DNA from: Bacteroidaceae bacterium
GTDB taxonomy: Bacteria; Bacteroidota; Bacteroidia; Bacteroidales; Bacteroidaceae
Direction of reading: 5' to 3'
Assembly (NCBI GenBank): GCA_016291905.1
Contig: JAEEZS010000060.1
Coordinates: forward strand, 1-64,000
DNA: 64,000 nt
The notes under the pieces are model-generated. The model did no database searches. It was not told the DNA's origin and saw nothing but the letters and a program-made list of their open reading frames with translations. Positions 1 to 9,366 of this stretch are shown piece by piece. Numbering within the stretch: position 1 is the first letter of the stretch; each line of letters begins with the position of its first letter. The translations under genes were made by a program, and so were the position numbers.

Positions 1-1
1 A

Positions 2-96
2 ACGTAGTGCGAATTGTCCGAAAACGCACTACGTCTGTATCTGAACGCACTACATTCGTCTGCGCACGTAGTGCGTCGTGCTCACGACGTAGTGCG
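2..96. repeat. Array of ACGTAGTGCG 10-mers, about 21-bp spacing
   Basis: The 10-mer ACGTAGTGCG occurs at 2-11, 66-75 and 87-96, and as its reverse complement at 25-34 and, with the last base changed, at 46-55. Start-to-start distances are 23, 21, 20 and 21 bases, so all copies lie close to the same face of the helix. No gene is visible between 1 and 428. The function is unknown; the array may continue left of the window. Confidence 0.75.
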
Positions 97-148
97 CTGT
101 GCGCTCAGAGCAAGGGGCTGGCGTCACAGCCCAAGCATCTGACGATGC

Positions 149-205
149 AGAATCAGCTTCTGGCAAAATAGAATCAGCTTCTACGAAAATAGAAGCTGAT
201 TCTAT
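149..205. repeat. Three phased AGAATCAGCTTCT copies with strong hairpin
   Basis: AGAATCAGCTTCT lies at 149-161 and 170-182 and its reverse complement at 191-203, giving an exact 21-bp period. Copies two and three form a perfect stem (168-183 with 190-205) around a six-base loop. This could act as a terminator or processing hairpin, but the nearest gene ends at 429 on the other strand, so the role is unclear. The remaining sequence to 428 holds no supportable gene. Confidence 0.7.
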
Positions 206-428
206 CGACATATAAGGTTACAATCCGTAAGTCCTCAACGCAAAACCCTCCCCTCCGAATGACAACCCAAAAAGATAATCGCTCAGCAGACGGTAGTTCT
301 AACGTAGAATGGAGGGTACGGAGGTTGTCAGCCGATGTAGCCAATGAAACGGGCAACGGCCTTCTTGTCCGCAAACTTACAATTCGTAACCATGCTTATT
401 GTTCGCGTGCGCGAGATAAAGAAACCGG

Positions 429-2015
429 TCAGAATCCCATGCCGAACTGTTGCCAGAAGCGGGCTTCGAGGGCTGCCCAGCGGGCGACGGCATCGTCGTA
501 GATGCGGCGGGTGTAGGCGTTAATGAGCGCGGCGCGATGCTCGGGCGTGGCAGCAGCTACATCAAGCTCAAGGCCGGCGAGGCCGTTGAGGGCCGTCTGC
601 TCGACCTGCAGGACGTTGTCGATGAGCGTGCCCTTGGTGCTCTGCCAGGCGACGGTGGCAAGCTTGTTGGCCTTGCGGAACTGCCAGAGGGCGGTGGCGG
701 GCTCGTAGGCGTGCTGTCCGCAGCGGTCGTAGGCTTCGGGCAGACGGGTGGTGCCGCTGAAGACGGGGATGCGGGGGCTCTGGCCGGGGTTGTCGAGCGA
801 GAGCCAGCAGATGCCGCCTACATCGTCGGGGAGCCAGCTGCGGAGCTGGGTGACGTGGGAGTAGGAGCACCACGCGACGGCAACGGTACGGCGGAACTCA
901 ATGGTGCCAGGGGCGAGGAAGTTGAGCGTCCGTTGCATGGTACCGCCCAGCCAGGGATTGGCAACGGGGCTGACGATGGTGTCGGTACGGATGCCGTCGG
1001 GGGTGCGGCGCGTGACGGGCACGCGGACGTTCTGGCACATGTCCATGAAGGTGCCCTCGAAGGTGCTGCGGAAGAGCTCCATGACACGACGGATGTCCAC
1101 GAGGGTGTCGGGCTTGACGGAGAACGGCAGTTCGTCCATGTCGCGCGTGAGGCCGAGCGAGGGGGCAAGGGCGTTGAGGATGAAGTACTCACGGTCGGAG
1201 TAGTTGTGACCGTCGCCGTAGTCGGAGTGGAAGGCACGCCAGAAGACGAAGTCGCCCTTGCCGTCCCAGAGGCCGTATTGGCGGGCGACGCGCTCGACGT
1301 TGTCGGAGGCCATGAAGTAGTCGGCATTCTTACGGTCAATCTTGCCGATGCGGGGGATGTTGGCCGAGACGCCGACATGGTCGTCGGGGATGCGCTGGGC
1401 GGCCCAGATGCCGCCTATGCGGTCGGGGCCTTCACCCATGATTTCCATCTGCCAGACCTCGCGCTTGTCGGCAATGGTGATGCACTCGCCGCTGTCGCCG
1501 TAGCCGTAGGTCTTGATGAGCTGGCCGATGAGGCGGATGGCGTCACGGGCGTTGTCGCAGCGTTGGAGGGCGACACGCTCAAGCTCCTCAATGGTGAACA
1601 GCCCCTTGGGGTTCATGAGGGTGTCGGGGCCTTCGAAGGTGGTCTCGCCGATGGCGAGCTGGCGCTCGTTGAGGCAGGGGTAGCCGGTGTTGAGGTAGGC
1701 ATAGGTGTGGGCGGCCTCGGGAATCTGTCCGGCAAGGCGTACGCCGGTGGTGTCGCCACGGAAGGCGGTATGCATGGTGCCGTGGAGGACGTCGTGGAGG
1801 GCGCCCTTTTCGTGGTCGGCAGCAGGCTCGACGTAAGCCCAGGTGCGGTAGCGGCCGTCGCAGGTGTGGGAAGTGACGACGGAGCCGTCGGTACTGGCAA
1901 GGCGGCCGACGAGGATGCTGGTGCAGCTCTGGCCGACAAAGGGGCTGTCGATCTGCGCAAAGAATGCCGCACTACACGACAGTAGTGCGGCAAAGAGAAG
2001 GAGGAATCGTTTCAT
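429..2015 (-). CDS. C69 family dipeptidase
   Basis: Secreted or periplasmic dipeptidase of peptidase family C69 (U34), an Ntn-hydrolase group that cleaves dipeptides. A signal peptide covers about residues 1-20. The conserved SCTSILVG segment follows, and Cys31 is the expected nucleophile, exposed as the new N terminus after processing. TDGSVVTSHTCD and the GETTFEG segment are also typical of the family. The length of 528 residues is normal for Bacteroidales members. It reads in the same direction as the SGNH hydrolase and GH27 gene upstream (gap 27 bases) and may share their transcript. Substrate is not predictable from the sequence. Confidence 0.9.
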   Translation of the reverse strand: MKRFLLLFAALLSCSAAFFAQIDSPFVGQSCTSILVGRLASTDGSVVTSHTCDGRYRTWAYVEPAADHEKGALHDVLHGTMHTAFRGDTTGVRLAGQIPEAAHTYAYLNTGYPCLNERQLAIGETTFEGPDTLMNPKGLFTIEELERVALQRCDNARDAIRLIGQLIKTYGYGDSGECITIADKREVWQMEIMGEGPDRIGGIWAAQRIPDDHVGVSANIPRIGKIDRKNADYFMASDNVERVARQYGLWDGKGDFVFWRAFHSDYGDGHNYSDREYFILNALAPSLGLTRDMDELPFSVKPDTLVDIRRVMELFRSTFEGTFMDMCQNVRVPVTRRTPDGIRTDTIVSPVANPWLGGTMQRTLNFLAPGTIEFRRTVAVAWCSYSHVTQLRSWLPDDVGGICWLSLDNPGQSPRIPVFSGTTRLPEAYDRCGQHAYEPATALWQFRKANKLATVAWQSTKGTLIDNVLQVEQTALNGLAGLELDVAAATPEHRAALINAYTRRIYDDAVARWAALEARFWQQFGMGF

Positions 2016-2042
2016 TTAATGATGCTGTTAGCTCCTGGTTTT

Positions 2043-2801
2043 CTATTTCTTAACATACTTCCTGATGGCCTTGAGGGCAATGGGTTCCATGATGGCGTAG
2101 CCGTCGAGGGTAGGATGGCAGCCGTCGGAGGAGATGCCGTCCTTCATGGTGCCGTCGGGCTTGGCAAGGGCCGTCCAGTAATCGACATAGTCGATCTTGG
2201 CTTTCTTGCAGTAGGCCTTCAGCATGTTGTTCATGGTGCGGATGGTACCGGCGGCATCCTTGACCTCGGGGGCCCAGTTGAAGCCGGCGCAAGGGGGCAC
2301 GGAGCAGACGAGGGGACGAATGCCGTGTACCTTGGCAAGTTCGCACATGGAGATGATGTTCTGGACAGCGTGCTCGAGGGTAATCATACCGTTGTTGCCT
2401 GCCACGTCGTTGGTGCCTGCCATGATGAGGACGAGTTTCGGTTTGAGGGCGATGACGTCGGCCTGGAAGCGGACGAGCATTTCGCTGGTGGTCTGACCGC
2501 CGATGCCACGGCCTGCGAAGTTATTCTCCTCGAAGAACTCCTTGTGCATGCGTGCCCAGTTGTCGGTGATGCTGTTGCCCATGAAGACGACCTTGGGGGT
2601 CTGGGTGAGCTCGGCGTTGGCCTTCTCGTAGCGCCAGAAGCTGGCCCAGTCGCGGTTACGCTGGGCGGCACGGTTCTTGCCGTTGAAGTGGCGCTCGAGC
2701 TGTTTGTACTCTTCACCCGAGATTTTGAGGGTGACTTCGTTTTCCTGGGCCATCAGCGTGAGGGGTAGGAGGAACAGGATGGAAAGGATGACTTTTTTCA
2801 T
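2043..2801 (-). CDS. SGNH/GDSL-family hydrolase
   Basis: Secreted esterase-type hydrolase of the SGNH superfamily, 252 residues with an N-terminal signal peptide (MKKVILSILFLLPLTLMAQ). The blocks are visible in order: VFMGNSITD (block I, with GNS in place of GDS), the GIGGQTT glycine block, GTND (block III) and DGCHPTLDGY, which supplies the catalytic Asp and His. Members with this GNSIT form in Bacteroidetes often remove acetyl or other acyl groups from glycans, which would fit the neighbouring alpha-galactosidase, but the substrate is inferred only from context. The gap to GH27 is 31 bases and both read the same way, suggesting an operon. Confidence 0.88.
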   Translation of the reverse strand: MKKVILSILFLLPLTLMAQENEVTLKISGEEYKQLERHFNGKNRAAQRNRDWASFWRYEKANAELTQTPKVVFMGNSITDNWARMHKEFFEENNFAGRGIGGQTTSEMLVRFQADVIALKPKLVLIMAGTNDVAGNNGMITLEHAVQNIISMCELAKVHGIRPLVCSVPPCAGFNWAPEVKDAAGTIRTMNNMLKAYCKKAKIDYVDYWTALAKPDGTMKDGISSDGCHPTLDGYAIMEPIALKAIRKYVKK

Positions 2802-2832
2802 GATGGGTTTGGGGATTATGGTTTTTGTTCTT

Positions 2833-5058
2833 TTAATACTTCACTTTGAGGTATTTCACGCCGTGGCTGGGGATGAAGTAGTTGGTGTCGGAAGTGGAGA
2901 GGTCCTGCTGGCGCCAGAGGTCGCGGACGCTCTGGAGGCGGGTGATGCCAAGGGCATTGAAGTACTGGCGGAAGTCGACCTTCAGGTTGTCGGTACCGAC
3001 GTTGAAGATACCGACGGCGTGCGAGCCGTCAGCGAGCGGGCGGACCCAAATCTGGATGTTGCCGTCGATGACTTCGGGCTTGGCCTGTATGCCGAGGATG
3101 TCCTGGTTGACGGCGTTGACTTCGTTGTTGCAGAGGAGGTTGATGGTGAAGTCGTCAATCTGCGAGACATCGCACCCGATGAGCATGTTGGAGGCAAGCA
3201 ACGTCCAGAGGCTGATGTGGGTGTACTGTTCGTCGGGGGTGAGGCGGCTGTCGCGGAGGTTGTTGCTCCAGCCCACCTTGCCAACGATGAGCATGTCGGG
3301 GTCGTTCCAGCGTCCGGGCTTGGCGTAGGGCTGCAGCTTGGCTTGACGGATGAAGCCGATGTCGTACATGGAGCGCCACGTGTCGGTGATATCGCCGGTG
3401 GTGCGCCAGCTGTTAGCGTCGACGAACTCGCCCCACTCCCACACGCTGGCCATACCGTACTGGCAGAGGCTATAGAAGATGTCGCGGGGCTGGTCGCGCA
3501 GGTATTTCTGCATGAGCAGATAGGGACGGACATAGGAGGCTGTGCTGTGGTAGTTCTCCTTGTCGAACTCGCGGCTGTAGCCGCACCAGTCGTACTTGAG
3601 GTAGTCAACACCCCAGGCGTTGTAGGTCTCGGCGTCCTGCTTCTCGTGGCCGAGGGAGCCAAGGTAGCCACCGCAGGTGCGGTCACCGGGGGATGAGTAG
3701 ATGCCGAACTTGAGGCCGTTTGCATGGAGCCAGTCACCAAGGCCCTTCATGTCGGGGAACTTGTCGTTGGTACCGATGGTGCCGTCGGGGTTGCGCTCGG
3801 CAGCCTCCCAGGCGTCGTCAACGTTGATGTATTGGTAGCCATAGTCGGCGAGGCCCTTGTCAACAATGGCCTGGGCGGACGACATGACCTTCTCCTGCGA
3901 GACGCTGAGGCCCCAGCAGTTCCAGCTGTTCCATCCCATCGGGGGCGTGAGGGCAATCTGGTTGCCGACGCGGAGGGTGAACTCCTGCGTGGCGGTGCCG
4001 TGAGCGTTCTCGGCTTTCACCGTGAAGCGAAGCGTGGCACGGTGGTCGATGGTGCCGCTGAGGGTGCCGTTCTCGGGGTTGAGGGTGAGTCCCTTGGGGA
4101 GGTTCTCAGCCGTAATCTTCATGGGACGTTCGCCGCTGACACCAAACTTGAAGATGACAGGGCAGCCCGGACGCACCCCGTAAACGGCGGTGGTGTTGAA
4201 GCGCGGAGCGGCAGGGGCGGGAGGCGTGAGCAGGTACTTGGGGATGTAGGTGCGTACAAGGGTCTTGCCTGTGCCGGCATCGGTATAGGTGAGCTTGACG
4301 CTGGAGATCTCGGTACGGTCGTAGGGGACGGCGAGGGTGAGGCTCTTCTTCTCCTTGAGGCTGACGTTCTTTTTGACGGACTTCAGCACTTCGCCGGTCT
4401 CGGGATTGCTGATTTCCAGCACGGCCTGGCCCTTCTGCACGAGGGGATAGGTGTTGGTGAGTGTGACGTTGCAGACATCGCCCTTTTTGTCCTTGCCCTC
4501 CTTGAAGGCGAAGGTGAGGCCATCGGTACGGGCGGGGACACGCACGACGATGGGGTTGTCGAAAAGACCGCCGGGCTCGTTGCCGCTATAGACGCGGAAG
4601 GCGAGGACATTGTCGGCATCCCACTTGATGGCGGAGGCATCAGCCTTGACGCTGAAGGAGAGGGGACGGCTCCACGCGGACGAGTAGCCTCCGTTGTCGC
4701 TGGGGAAGCGGCCTGACTTGCCAATGAAGGTGCCGTTGAGGAACACTTCTACGGCATCGTCGGCCTTGGGGACGTCGAGGATGATGACTTCCTTCGACTC
4801 GCCCTGCTGGAGGAGCGACTTGGGAATGGTGACGTGGGCGCGATACCAGCCCCAGCCGTTTTCCTGGTTGTCGATGCCTTGGTCGGACCAGGTCTGGGTG
4901 ATGTCAAGCGTCTGCCACGAGGCATCGTTGAACGTAGGCTGTGCCCATTCGAGGTTGTCGCCGAGGTGGAACTTGGCCTTCTTGACGGGGGACGTCTGAG
5001 CCTGCATGCCCATCACGGCAAGCGCAAGGACAAGCGAGAGTAATGCAGCTTTTTTCAT
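2833..5058 (-). CDS. GH27 alpha-galactosidase with N-terminal sandwich and Ig-like domains
   Basis: Secreted alpha-galactosidase of glycoside hydrolase family 27, releasing terminal alpha-linked galactose from glycans. After a signal peptide (1-20) comes a galactose-binding-like beta-sandwich (about 30-175, with WYRAHVTIP and VFLNGTFIG), then a stretch of Ig/He_PIG type (about 300-366, NPENGTLSGTI) and the TIM-barrel starting at TPPMGWNSWN (about 371). YLKYDWCGY gives the nucleophile Asp490; TGDITDTW gives the acid/base Asp556. The modular 741-residue form is common in gut Bacteroidetes. It heads the minus-strand run of three genes and has its own promoter candidate at 5128-5135. Confidence 0.93.
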   Translation of the reverse strand: MKKAALLSLVLALAVMGMQAQTSPVKKAKFHLGDNLEWAQPTFNDASWQTLDITQTWSDQGIDNQENGWGWYRAHVTIPKSLLQQGESKEVIILDVPKADDAVEVFLNGTFIGKSGRFPSDNGGYSSAWSRPLSFSVKADASAIKWDADNVLAFRVYSGNEPGGLFDNPIVVRVPARTDGLTFAFKEGKDKKGDVCNVTLTNTYPLVQKGQAVLEISNPETGEVLKSVKKNVSLKEKKSLTLAVPYDRTEISSVKLTYTDAGTGKTLVRTYIPKYLLTPPAPAAPRFNTTAVYGVRPGCPVIFKFGVSGERPMKITAENLPKGLTLNPENGTLSGTIDHRATLRFTVKAENAHGTATQEFTLRVGNQIALTPPMGWNSWNCWGLSVSQEKVMSSAQAIVDKGLADYGYQYINVDDAWEAAERNPDGTIGTNDKFPDMKGLGDWLHANGLKFGIYSSPGDRTCGGYLGSLGHEKQDAETYNAWGVDYLKYDWCGYSREFDKENYHSTASYVRPYLLMQKYLRDQPRDIFYSLCQYGMASVWEWGEFVDANSWRTTGDITDTWRSMYDIGFIRQAKLQPYAKPGRWNDPDMLIVGKVGWSNNLRDSRLTPDEQYTHISLWTLLASNMLIGCDVSQIDDFTINLLCNNEVNAVNQDILGIQAKPEVIDGNIQIWVRPLADGSHAVGIFNVGTDNLKVDFRQYFNALGITRLQSVRDLWRQQDLSTSDTNYFIPSHGVKYLKVKY

Positions 5059-5127
5059 AGAATTAGGAATTAGTGGGTTAAACGAAAAAAAGATTTCTTT
5101 TCATGGGTGAAGTGGGAAAAACATGTG

Positions 5128-5135
5128 CAAACATA
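5128..5135 (-). promoter_or_regulatory. Candidate -7 element for GH27 gene
   Basis: On the minus strand this reads TATGTTTG, a full match to the Bacteroidetes TAnnTTTG element. An ATTG lies 19 bases upstream in place of TTTG, so the -33 half is weak. The region 5059-5199 is otherwise AT-rich and carries no gene. Confidence 0.45.
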
Positions 5136-5199
5136 CACATTTTTTTCCAAAGTGCAATCTTTTTTCTCGTTTTTATTTTCAAAAACGGGTGTGGGGAAG

Positions 5200-6108
5200 T
5201 TATTCGGACTGGGCGCGTTTGCGGGCCGTGAACACCCCAATCAGATAACCGATGAAGAGAGCGCCGAAGGGAACGGCAAGCAATGCGAGGAAGATAAGGA
5301 GGGTCATCGGTAGAGATTGATTGAAGGAATAGTCTCCAATCAAGATGCAACCCAATGTGATAAGGATAAGACCAGCAACGGCGCTGGCCGTCAGGAGCAG
5401 GAAAATGCGCCAGAGCGTCCCCCAGAAGCCATAACCGAACAGCTGACGATAGGTGATGTGGTAATATACAGGTATGAGAAGGAGAAAAATATCCGAAATC
5501 AAGGAAAACAGGGAGATAAGGAGTAAAATGGAACTGAGGAAAATCTGAATGTAGATGCCGTCAGGAAGGGTGTGATGAGTGTTTCGGGGCGAGTTGCGGA
5601 ACAGAAGCCAGGTGGGGAGGATGATGAAGGATGTCAAGGCCAACACCCCCCAAGCCGGATGGTTTTGAAACCAGACAATGATACCCTTGATGATTTGAAA
5701 GTCGTTCTCGTTGTCTGTTGTTATCTCTACCGAAGGAGTGTTCCCCGTCAGCTGATGTAAAATGATGACCACGATGGCGATGAGAAAGAGCATACTGACA
5801 GGCGAATAGCAGACTTGGCGGCGTCCGTGAATGTAGTCGTTGATGAGGTATCCGGGGCGGCCGAGAAGCTGCATGACGGACGAGACAGCAGAACGAGACT
5901 CTCTGCCCCAGACCTTCATAAGGTCCAGTCCGATGGATTTCCAGCTGATGCGGCCATACGTGGATTTCTGTCCGCACACGGGGCAGAAATTCCCCGTGAA
6001 TTCGTTGCCGCAGTTGGCGCAGACGTGCTTGTCGGAACTGGTGTTCTCAAAATGGAGCGGTTCGTGCTGCCAGGCACGAAAACGACTGCGAAGGTTTTTC
6101 AGATTCAT
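5200..6108 (-). CDS. DUF3667 membrane protein with N-terminal zinc ribbon
   Basis: Member of the DUF3667 family. A CANCGNEFTGNFCPVCGQK zinc ribbon sits near residues 31-50 and is followed by a short conserved helix region containing GRPGYLINDYIHGRR, then about five hydrophobic helices (for example around SMLFLIAIVVIILHQL and VYYHITYRQLFGYGFWGT). The family function is unknown. The gene lies 23 bases after QueF on the same strand and so probably shares the queuosine transcript, although DUF3667 is not a known queuosine enzyme. Confidence 0.85.
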   Translation of the reverse strand: MNLKNLRSRFRAWQHEPLHFENTSSDKHVCANCGNEFTGNFCPVCGQKSTYGRISWKSIGLDLMKVWGRESRSAVSSVMQLLGRPGYLINDYIHGRRQVCYSPVSMLFLIAIVVIILHQLTGNTPSVEITTDNENDFQIIKGIIVWFQNHPAWGVLALTSFIILPTWLLFRNSPRNTHHTLPDGIYIQIFLSSILLLISLFSLISDIFLLLIPVYYHITYRQLFGYGFWGTLWRIFLLLTASAVAGLILITLGCILIGDYSFNQSLPMTLLIFLALLAVPFGALFIGYLIGVFTARKRAQSE

Positions 6109-6131
6109 ATCCTGTCTTTGGGGTAAAACGG

Positions 6132-6587
6132 TTATTCATGCTGTTCGAGGCGGGTGCGGGCGAGCTGCTCCCAGCGTGTGCCGAGACGGCCGTAGTTGGC
6201 GTAGGGCCAGATGGAGATACCACCACGCGGGGTGAAGAAGCCCGTAACCTCGATGTACTTCGGGTCCATGAGGCGGATGAGGTCCTTCATGATGATGTTG
6301 ACGCAGTCCTCATGGAAGTCGCCGTGGTTGCGGAACGAAAAGAGGTAGAGCTTGAGGCTCTTGCTCTCCACCATGCGACGGTCGGGGACGTAGGCGATAC
6401 GGATTTCGGCGAAGTCAGGCTGGCCTGTGATAGGGCAGAGGGTGGTGAACTCGGGGCAGTTGAAGCGCACCCAGTAGTCGTTGTCGGGATGACGGTTCTC
6501 GAAGGTTTCCAGTACCTCGGGGGCGTAGTCCTGACGGTACTCGGTCTTCTTTCCTAAGGCTTGCAGATGGTCTTGTTCTCGTGACAT
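6132..6587 (-). CDS. queF: NADPH-dependent 7-cyano-7-deazaguanine reductase QueF
   Basis: Reduces preQ0 to preQ1 with NADPH, the last step before insertion into tRNA. It is a short unimodular QueF of 151 residues. [12 protein letters not shown] holds the catalytic Cys51, which forms a thioimide with the nitrile, and Asp58. [22 protein letters not shown] contains the substrate-binding region. It is the third gene of a queuosine run (yhhQ, queC, queF) and is separated from queC by 13 bases. Confidence 0.95.
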   Translation of the reverse strand: MSREQDHLQALGKKTEYRQDYAPEVLETFENRHPDNDYWVRFNCPEFTTLCPITGQPDFAEIRIAYVPDRRMVESKSLKLYLFSFRNHGDFHEDCVNIIMKDLIRLMDPKYIEVTGFFTPRGGISIWPYANYGRLGTRWEQLARTRLEQHE

Positions 6588-6600
6588 GATTCCTAACTCT

Positions 6601-7272
6601 TCATTTTTTATTATTAAATCTCTTCAAATACTCTTCCAGTCCCTTGCGACGGAGGTCGCAGGAGGGGCAATGTCCGCAGCCGTCGCCGGGGATGCCGTTG
6701 TAGCAGGTGAGGGTGCGCTGGCGAACAAGGTCGAAGACACCAAGGCGGTCTGCCAAGGCCCATGTGTCGGCCTTGTCAATCCACATGAGCGGGGTGTGGA
6801 GGACAAACTGCTCATTCATGGCGAGGTTGAGCGTGACGTTCAGCGAGCGGACGAACGAGTCGCGGCAGTCGGGATAGCCGGAGAAATCGGTCTGCGAGAC
6901 ACCCGTAACGATGTTCATAATGCCGAGCTCGCGGGCATGGACGGCTGCGATGGATAGGAAAAAGAGGTTGCGACCGGGCACAAACGTGTTGGGCGGGGCA
7001 TCGGCGGGCTTGACGCAGTCCATCTTGATGGCGTCGTTGGTGAGCGAGCATTGGGTGCTGAGCTGGCTGATGAAAGGGATGTCCATGATGGTGATGGGGA
7101 CGCCAGCTTCGGCTGCCAGTTCCGTAGCGATGTCAACTTCACAGACATGGCGCTGGCCGTAGCGGAAGGTGATGGCGTGGACATCGGGCCATTGCGACTT
7201 TGCCCAAAAGAGGCAGGTGGTGCTGTCCTGTCCGCCCGAGAAGACCACGAGGGCTTTATTCTTGTCAAGCAT
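6601..7272 (-). CDS. queC: 7-cyano-7-deazaguanine synthase QueC
   Basis: ATP-dependent ligase converting 7-carboxy-7-deazaguanine to preQ0. The PP-loop signature [13 protein letters not shown] lies at about residues 9-21 and the zinc-binding cysteines near the C terminus ([13 protein letters not shown]). The length of 223 residues is normal. It follows yhhQ by four bases and precedes queF, giving a compact operon. QueD and QueE are not in the window, so the early steps are either elsewhere or replaced by precursor uptake through YhhQ. Confidence 0.95.
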   Translation of the reverse strand: MLDKNKALVVFSGGQDSTTCLFWAKSQWPDVHAITFRYGQRHVCEVDIATELAAEAGVPITIMDIPFISQLSTQCSLTNDAIKMDCVKPADAPPNTFVPGRNLFFLSIAAVHARELGIMNIVTGVSQTDFSGYPDCRDSFVRSLNVTLNLAMNEQFVLHTPLMWIDKADTWALADRLGVFDLVRQRTLTCYNGIPGDGCGHCPSCDLRRKGLEEYLKRFNNKK

Positions 7273-7276
7273 AGTG

Positions 7277-7969
7277 TCAGAGGTCTTTGATGTTGAAGAT
7301 GTTGTACGAGACGTTGTTGTCGTAGGTGTCGATGCCTTCGCGGCGTTTCACGTAGCGCACGACGCGGGTCGTCAGCGGCAGAGCTATAACCTCATAAAGC
7401 GTCTTGGCCGTCACCTGCAGCAGCATCAGCTTGGCCAGTTCGTTCACGGGCATCAGCCCCGCAAACGCCATCGGGAAGAAGATGAGCGAGTCGGCGCCTT
7501 CGCCCACAAGGGTGCTCAGAATGGCGCGCCAGGCAAAGCGGCGTTCCTTGTCGCGCAGCTTCATGCGGCTCATCACCCAGGCGTTGAGAAACGAGCCAAT
7601 GAGGAATGCCGTGAGGCTGGCAACGGCGATACGGGGTGCCAATCCGAATACAAAACGGAACGCCTCGTCGCCCTCCCAAAAAGGAGCAGCGGGCAACGCT
7701 ACGGCGATGCCTCCCAACGTCACGACGAAGAAATTCATCAGGAAGCCCATCCAAATGATGAGCCTTGCCTTGCGAAATCCCCACACCTCGGCGATGCAGT
7801 CGTTGATGATGTACGAGACGGGGAAGACGATAAAGCCTGCCGTCATGGAATACGAGCCAATCTGTACGATTTTCGTCTCAAACAGATTGGCGGCGATGAG
7901 GCACACACAGAACATTATCCCCATTATCATGAAGGATACGCTGACGGTTTTAGTTGTTTTTTCTTGCAT
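7277..7969 (-). CDS. yhhQ: Queuosine precursor transporter YhhQ family
   Basis: Integral membrane transporter of the YhhQ/DUF165 family, which takes up preQ0 or preQ1. The protein has 230 residues and about six hydrophobic helices. [12 protein letters not shown] and [21 protein letters not shown] match the family core. It is the first gene of the yhhQ-queC-queF run. Its start codon lies four bases beyond a pseudoknot-forming element resembling a preQ1-I riboswitch, so translation of the transporter, and perhaps of the coupled genes, is expected to fall when preQ1 is plentiful. Confidence 0.92.
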   Translation of the reverse strand: MQEKTTKTVSVSFMIMGIMFCVCLIAANLFETKIVQIGSYSMTAGFIVFPVSYIINDCIAEVWGFRKARLIIWMGFLMNFFVVTLGGIAVALPAAPFWEGDEAFRFVFGLAPRIAVASLTAFLIGSFLNAWVMSRMKLRDKERRFAWRAILSTLVGEGADSLIFFPMAFAGLMPVNELAKLMLLQVTAKTLYEVIALPLTTRVVRYVKRREGIDTYDNNVSYNIFNIKDL

Positions 7970-7973
7970 ATTT

Positions 7974-8004
7974 CTTGTTTTTTACGTGGTGTTCAAGCAC
8001 ACGG
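7974..8004 (-). promoter_or_regulatory. Candidate preQ1-I riboswitch upstream of yhhQ
   Basis: On the minus strand, CGUG (8003-8000) pairs with CACG (7988-7985) to form P1. The loop UGCUUGAACAC ends in the ACAC typical of class I aptamers, with C7989 in the position of the preQ1-recognising cytosine. After P1 comes U, six A residues (7983-7978) and CAAG (7977-7974), which is complementary to CUUG in the loop and would close the pseudoknot. In the well-known Bacillus aptamer the same positions are UAG and CUA, so the change here is compensatory. The element lies between the stop at 8013 and the yhhQ start at 7969. Confidence 0.72.
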
Positions 8005-8012
8005 TCCGCTTG

Positions 8013-9335
8013 TCAGGTGATGTGAAGGCGGACTTGGAGGATTTTGCCGGGAGCGGCTTTGAGAATGGTGAACTGGGCCTCGCCTTTACCGCTTCCCGAG
8101 GCGAGGGGAAGGTTTATCTTGTCGCCCACGACAGGGATGCTGCGGTGGTAATGGAGGATGAGGCCGCCGATGGTGTAGTACTCGTCAGAGACGGGTAGGT
8201 CGAGGCCAAACATCTCGTTGACTTTCTCAATCTCCAGTCGGGCAGAGAGGACGTAGGTGTCGTCGCCCACGGCACGAGCCACGAGGCGTGTGGTGTCGTG
8301 CTCGTCCTCAATATCGCCTGTGAGCTCCTCAAGAATGTCCTCGAGCGAAACAATACCTGCTGTGCCGCCGAACTCGTCCACTACGACGGCGAGGGATTTC
8401 TTCTGCTGCATGAGAGTGGTCATCAGCTTTTGGGCATTGGCCGTCTCAGGAACGATGGGGAGGGATTGGATGGAGTTGGTAATGAGGAAGGAGGAATGTG
8501 GAATTGATGAGTCAGGGCTTTGCTGCGAAGCCTTGAAGAGGTCGGAGGAGTGGATGTAGCCGATGATGTTGTCGATGGTGTCCTCGTAAACGATAATCTT
8601 TGAGTAGCCCGTCTTGACAAAGAGGCGGAGGAGTTCGTCAGGGGTGCAGTCGTTTTTATCGATGGCGGCAATCTCGTTGCGGGGCACCATGCAGTCACGG
8701 ACACGAAGTGTGGAAAAGTCGAGGGCGTTGCGGAAAATCTGCACCTCGGTGGAGGCGGGCTCGTCGCCCGTGCCGATGCCCGACTCGATGAGGTCGTCGA
8801 GGTCCATCTTTGTGAAGAGCTTGCCGCTGCTCTCTTTCTGGGTGCGAATGCCAGCAAGTCGTAGCAGCCCCCGCGCACACCACGTGGCGAACAGCGAGAG
8901 TGGGTAGAGGAGGATGTAAAAGAGGTATGCAGGCAGGGAGAGGTTGGAGAGGGTGCCGTTGGCGTTGCGGCGGAAGACGGTCTTGGGGATGTACTCGCCG
9001 AAGATAATGACGACGAAGGTGGAGAGGAGGGTGTCGATGAGGAGTAAGAGCGAGTCGGAGATGCCGGGCATGAGGGCCGTGAGCCAGGGGTTAAGAAGCT
9101 TGGCCATGAGGATGCTGTAGATGACCAGCACAGCGTTGTTGCCGACGAGCATGGTGGAGATATAGCTGTCGGGGTGACGGTAGAAGATGCCGAGGAGGCG
9201 CGAGGAGATGCTGCGGTCGGCCTTGTCAACCTCGTAACGCAGCTTGCTGCTGGAAACAAAGGCTATTTCCATGCCGCTAAAAAAAGCGGAAAGGAGAAGG
9301 GCTGCGATGAGGAGGATTACTTCTGCGGTACTCAC
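8013..9335 (-). CDS. Hemolysin-family CNNM/CBS transporter-like protein
   Basis: Member of the CNNM/CorC (DUF21-CBS) family, inner-membrane proteins linked to magnesium or other divalent cation export. DUF21 with three to four helices occupies about residues 1-190 (SAFFSGMEIAFVSSSKLR, GEYIPKTVFRR). A CBS pair follows (about 205-340, VRDCMVPRNEIAAID and VVVDEFGGTAGIVSLEDILEEL), then the C-terminal CorC/HlyC domain. The length of 440 is typical. In Bacteroidales this gene often lies next to lptC and a TPR gene, as here. The gliding protein GldE belongs to the same family. Confidence 0.9.
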   Translation of the reverse strand: MSTAEVILLIAALLLSAFFSGMEIAFVSSSKLRYEVDKADRSISSRLLGIFYRHPDSYISTMLVGNNAVLVIYSILMAKLLNPWLTALMPGISDSLLLLIDTLLSTFVVIIFGEYIPKTVFRRNANGTLSNLSLPAYLFYILLYPLSLFATWCARGLLRLAGIRTQKESSGKLFTKMDLDDLIESGIGTGDEPASTEVQIFRNALDFSTLRVRDCMVPRNEIAAIDKNDCTPDELLRLFVKTGYSKIIVYEDTIDNIIGYIHSSDLFKASQQSPDSSIPHSSFLITNSIQSLPIVPETANAQKLMTTLMQQKKSLAVVVDEFGGTAGIVSLEDILEELTGDIEDEHDTTRLVARAVGDDTYVLSARLEIEKVNEMFGLDLPVSDEYYTIGGLILHYHRSIPVVGDKINLPLASGSGKGEAQFTILKAAPGKILQVRLHIT

Positions 9336-9366
9336 TTTGAAAAACTATGAAACGGAAGTTTTGATT

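Noticed and set aside
450-1985. 511-residue open frame opposite the dipeptidase gene
   Set aside because: Low-complexity Gly/Val/Ala/Asp translation with no domain, exactly antisense to a gene with clear C69 motifs; a shadow of GC-rich codon use.
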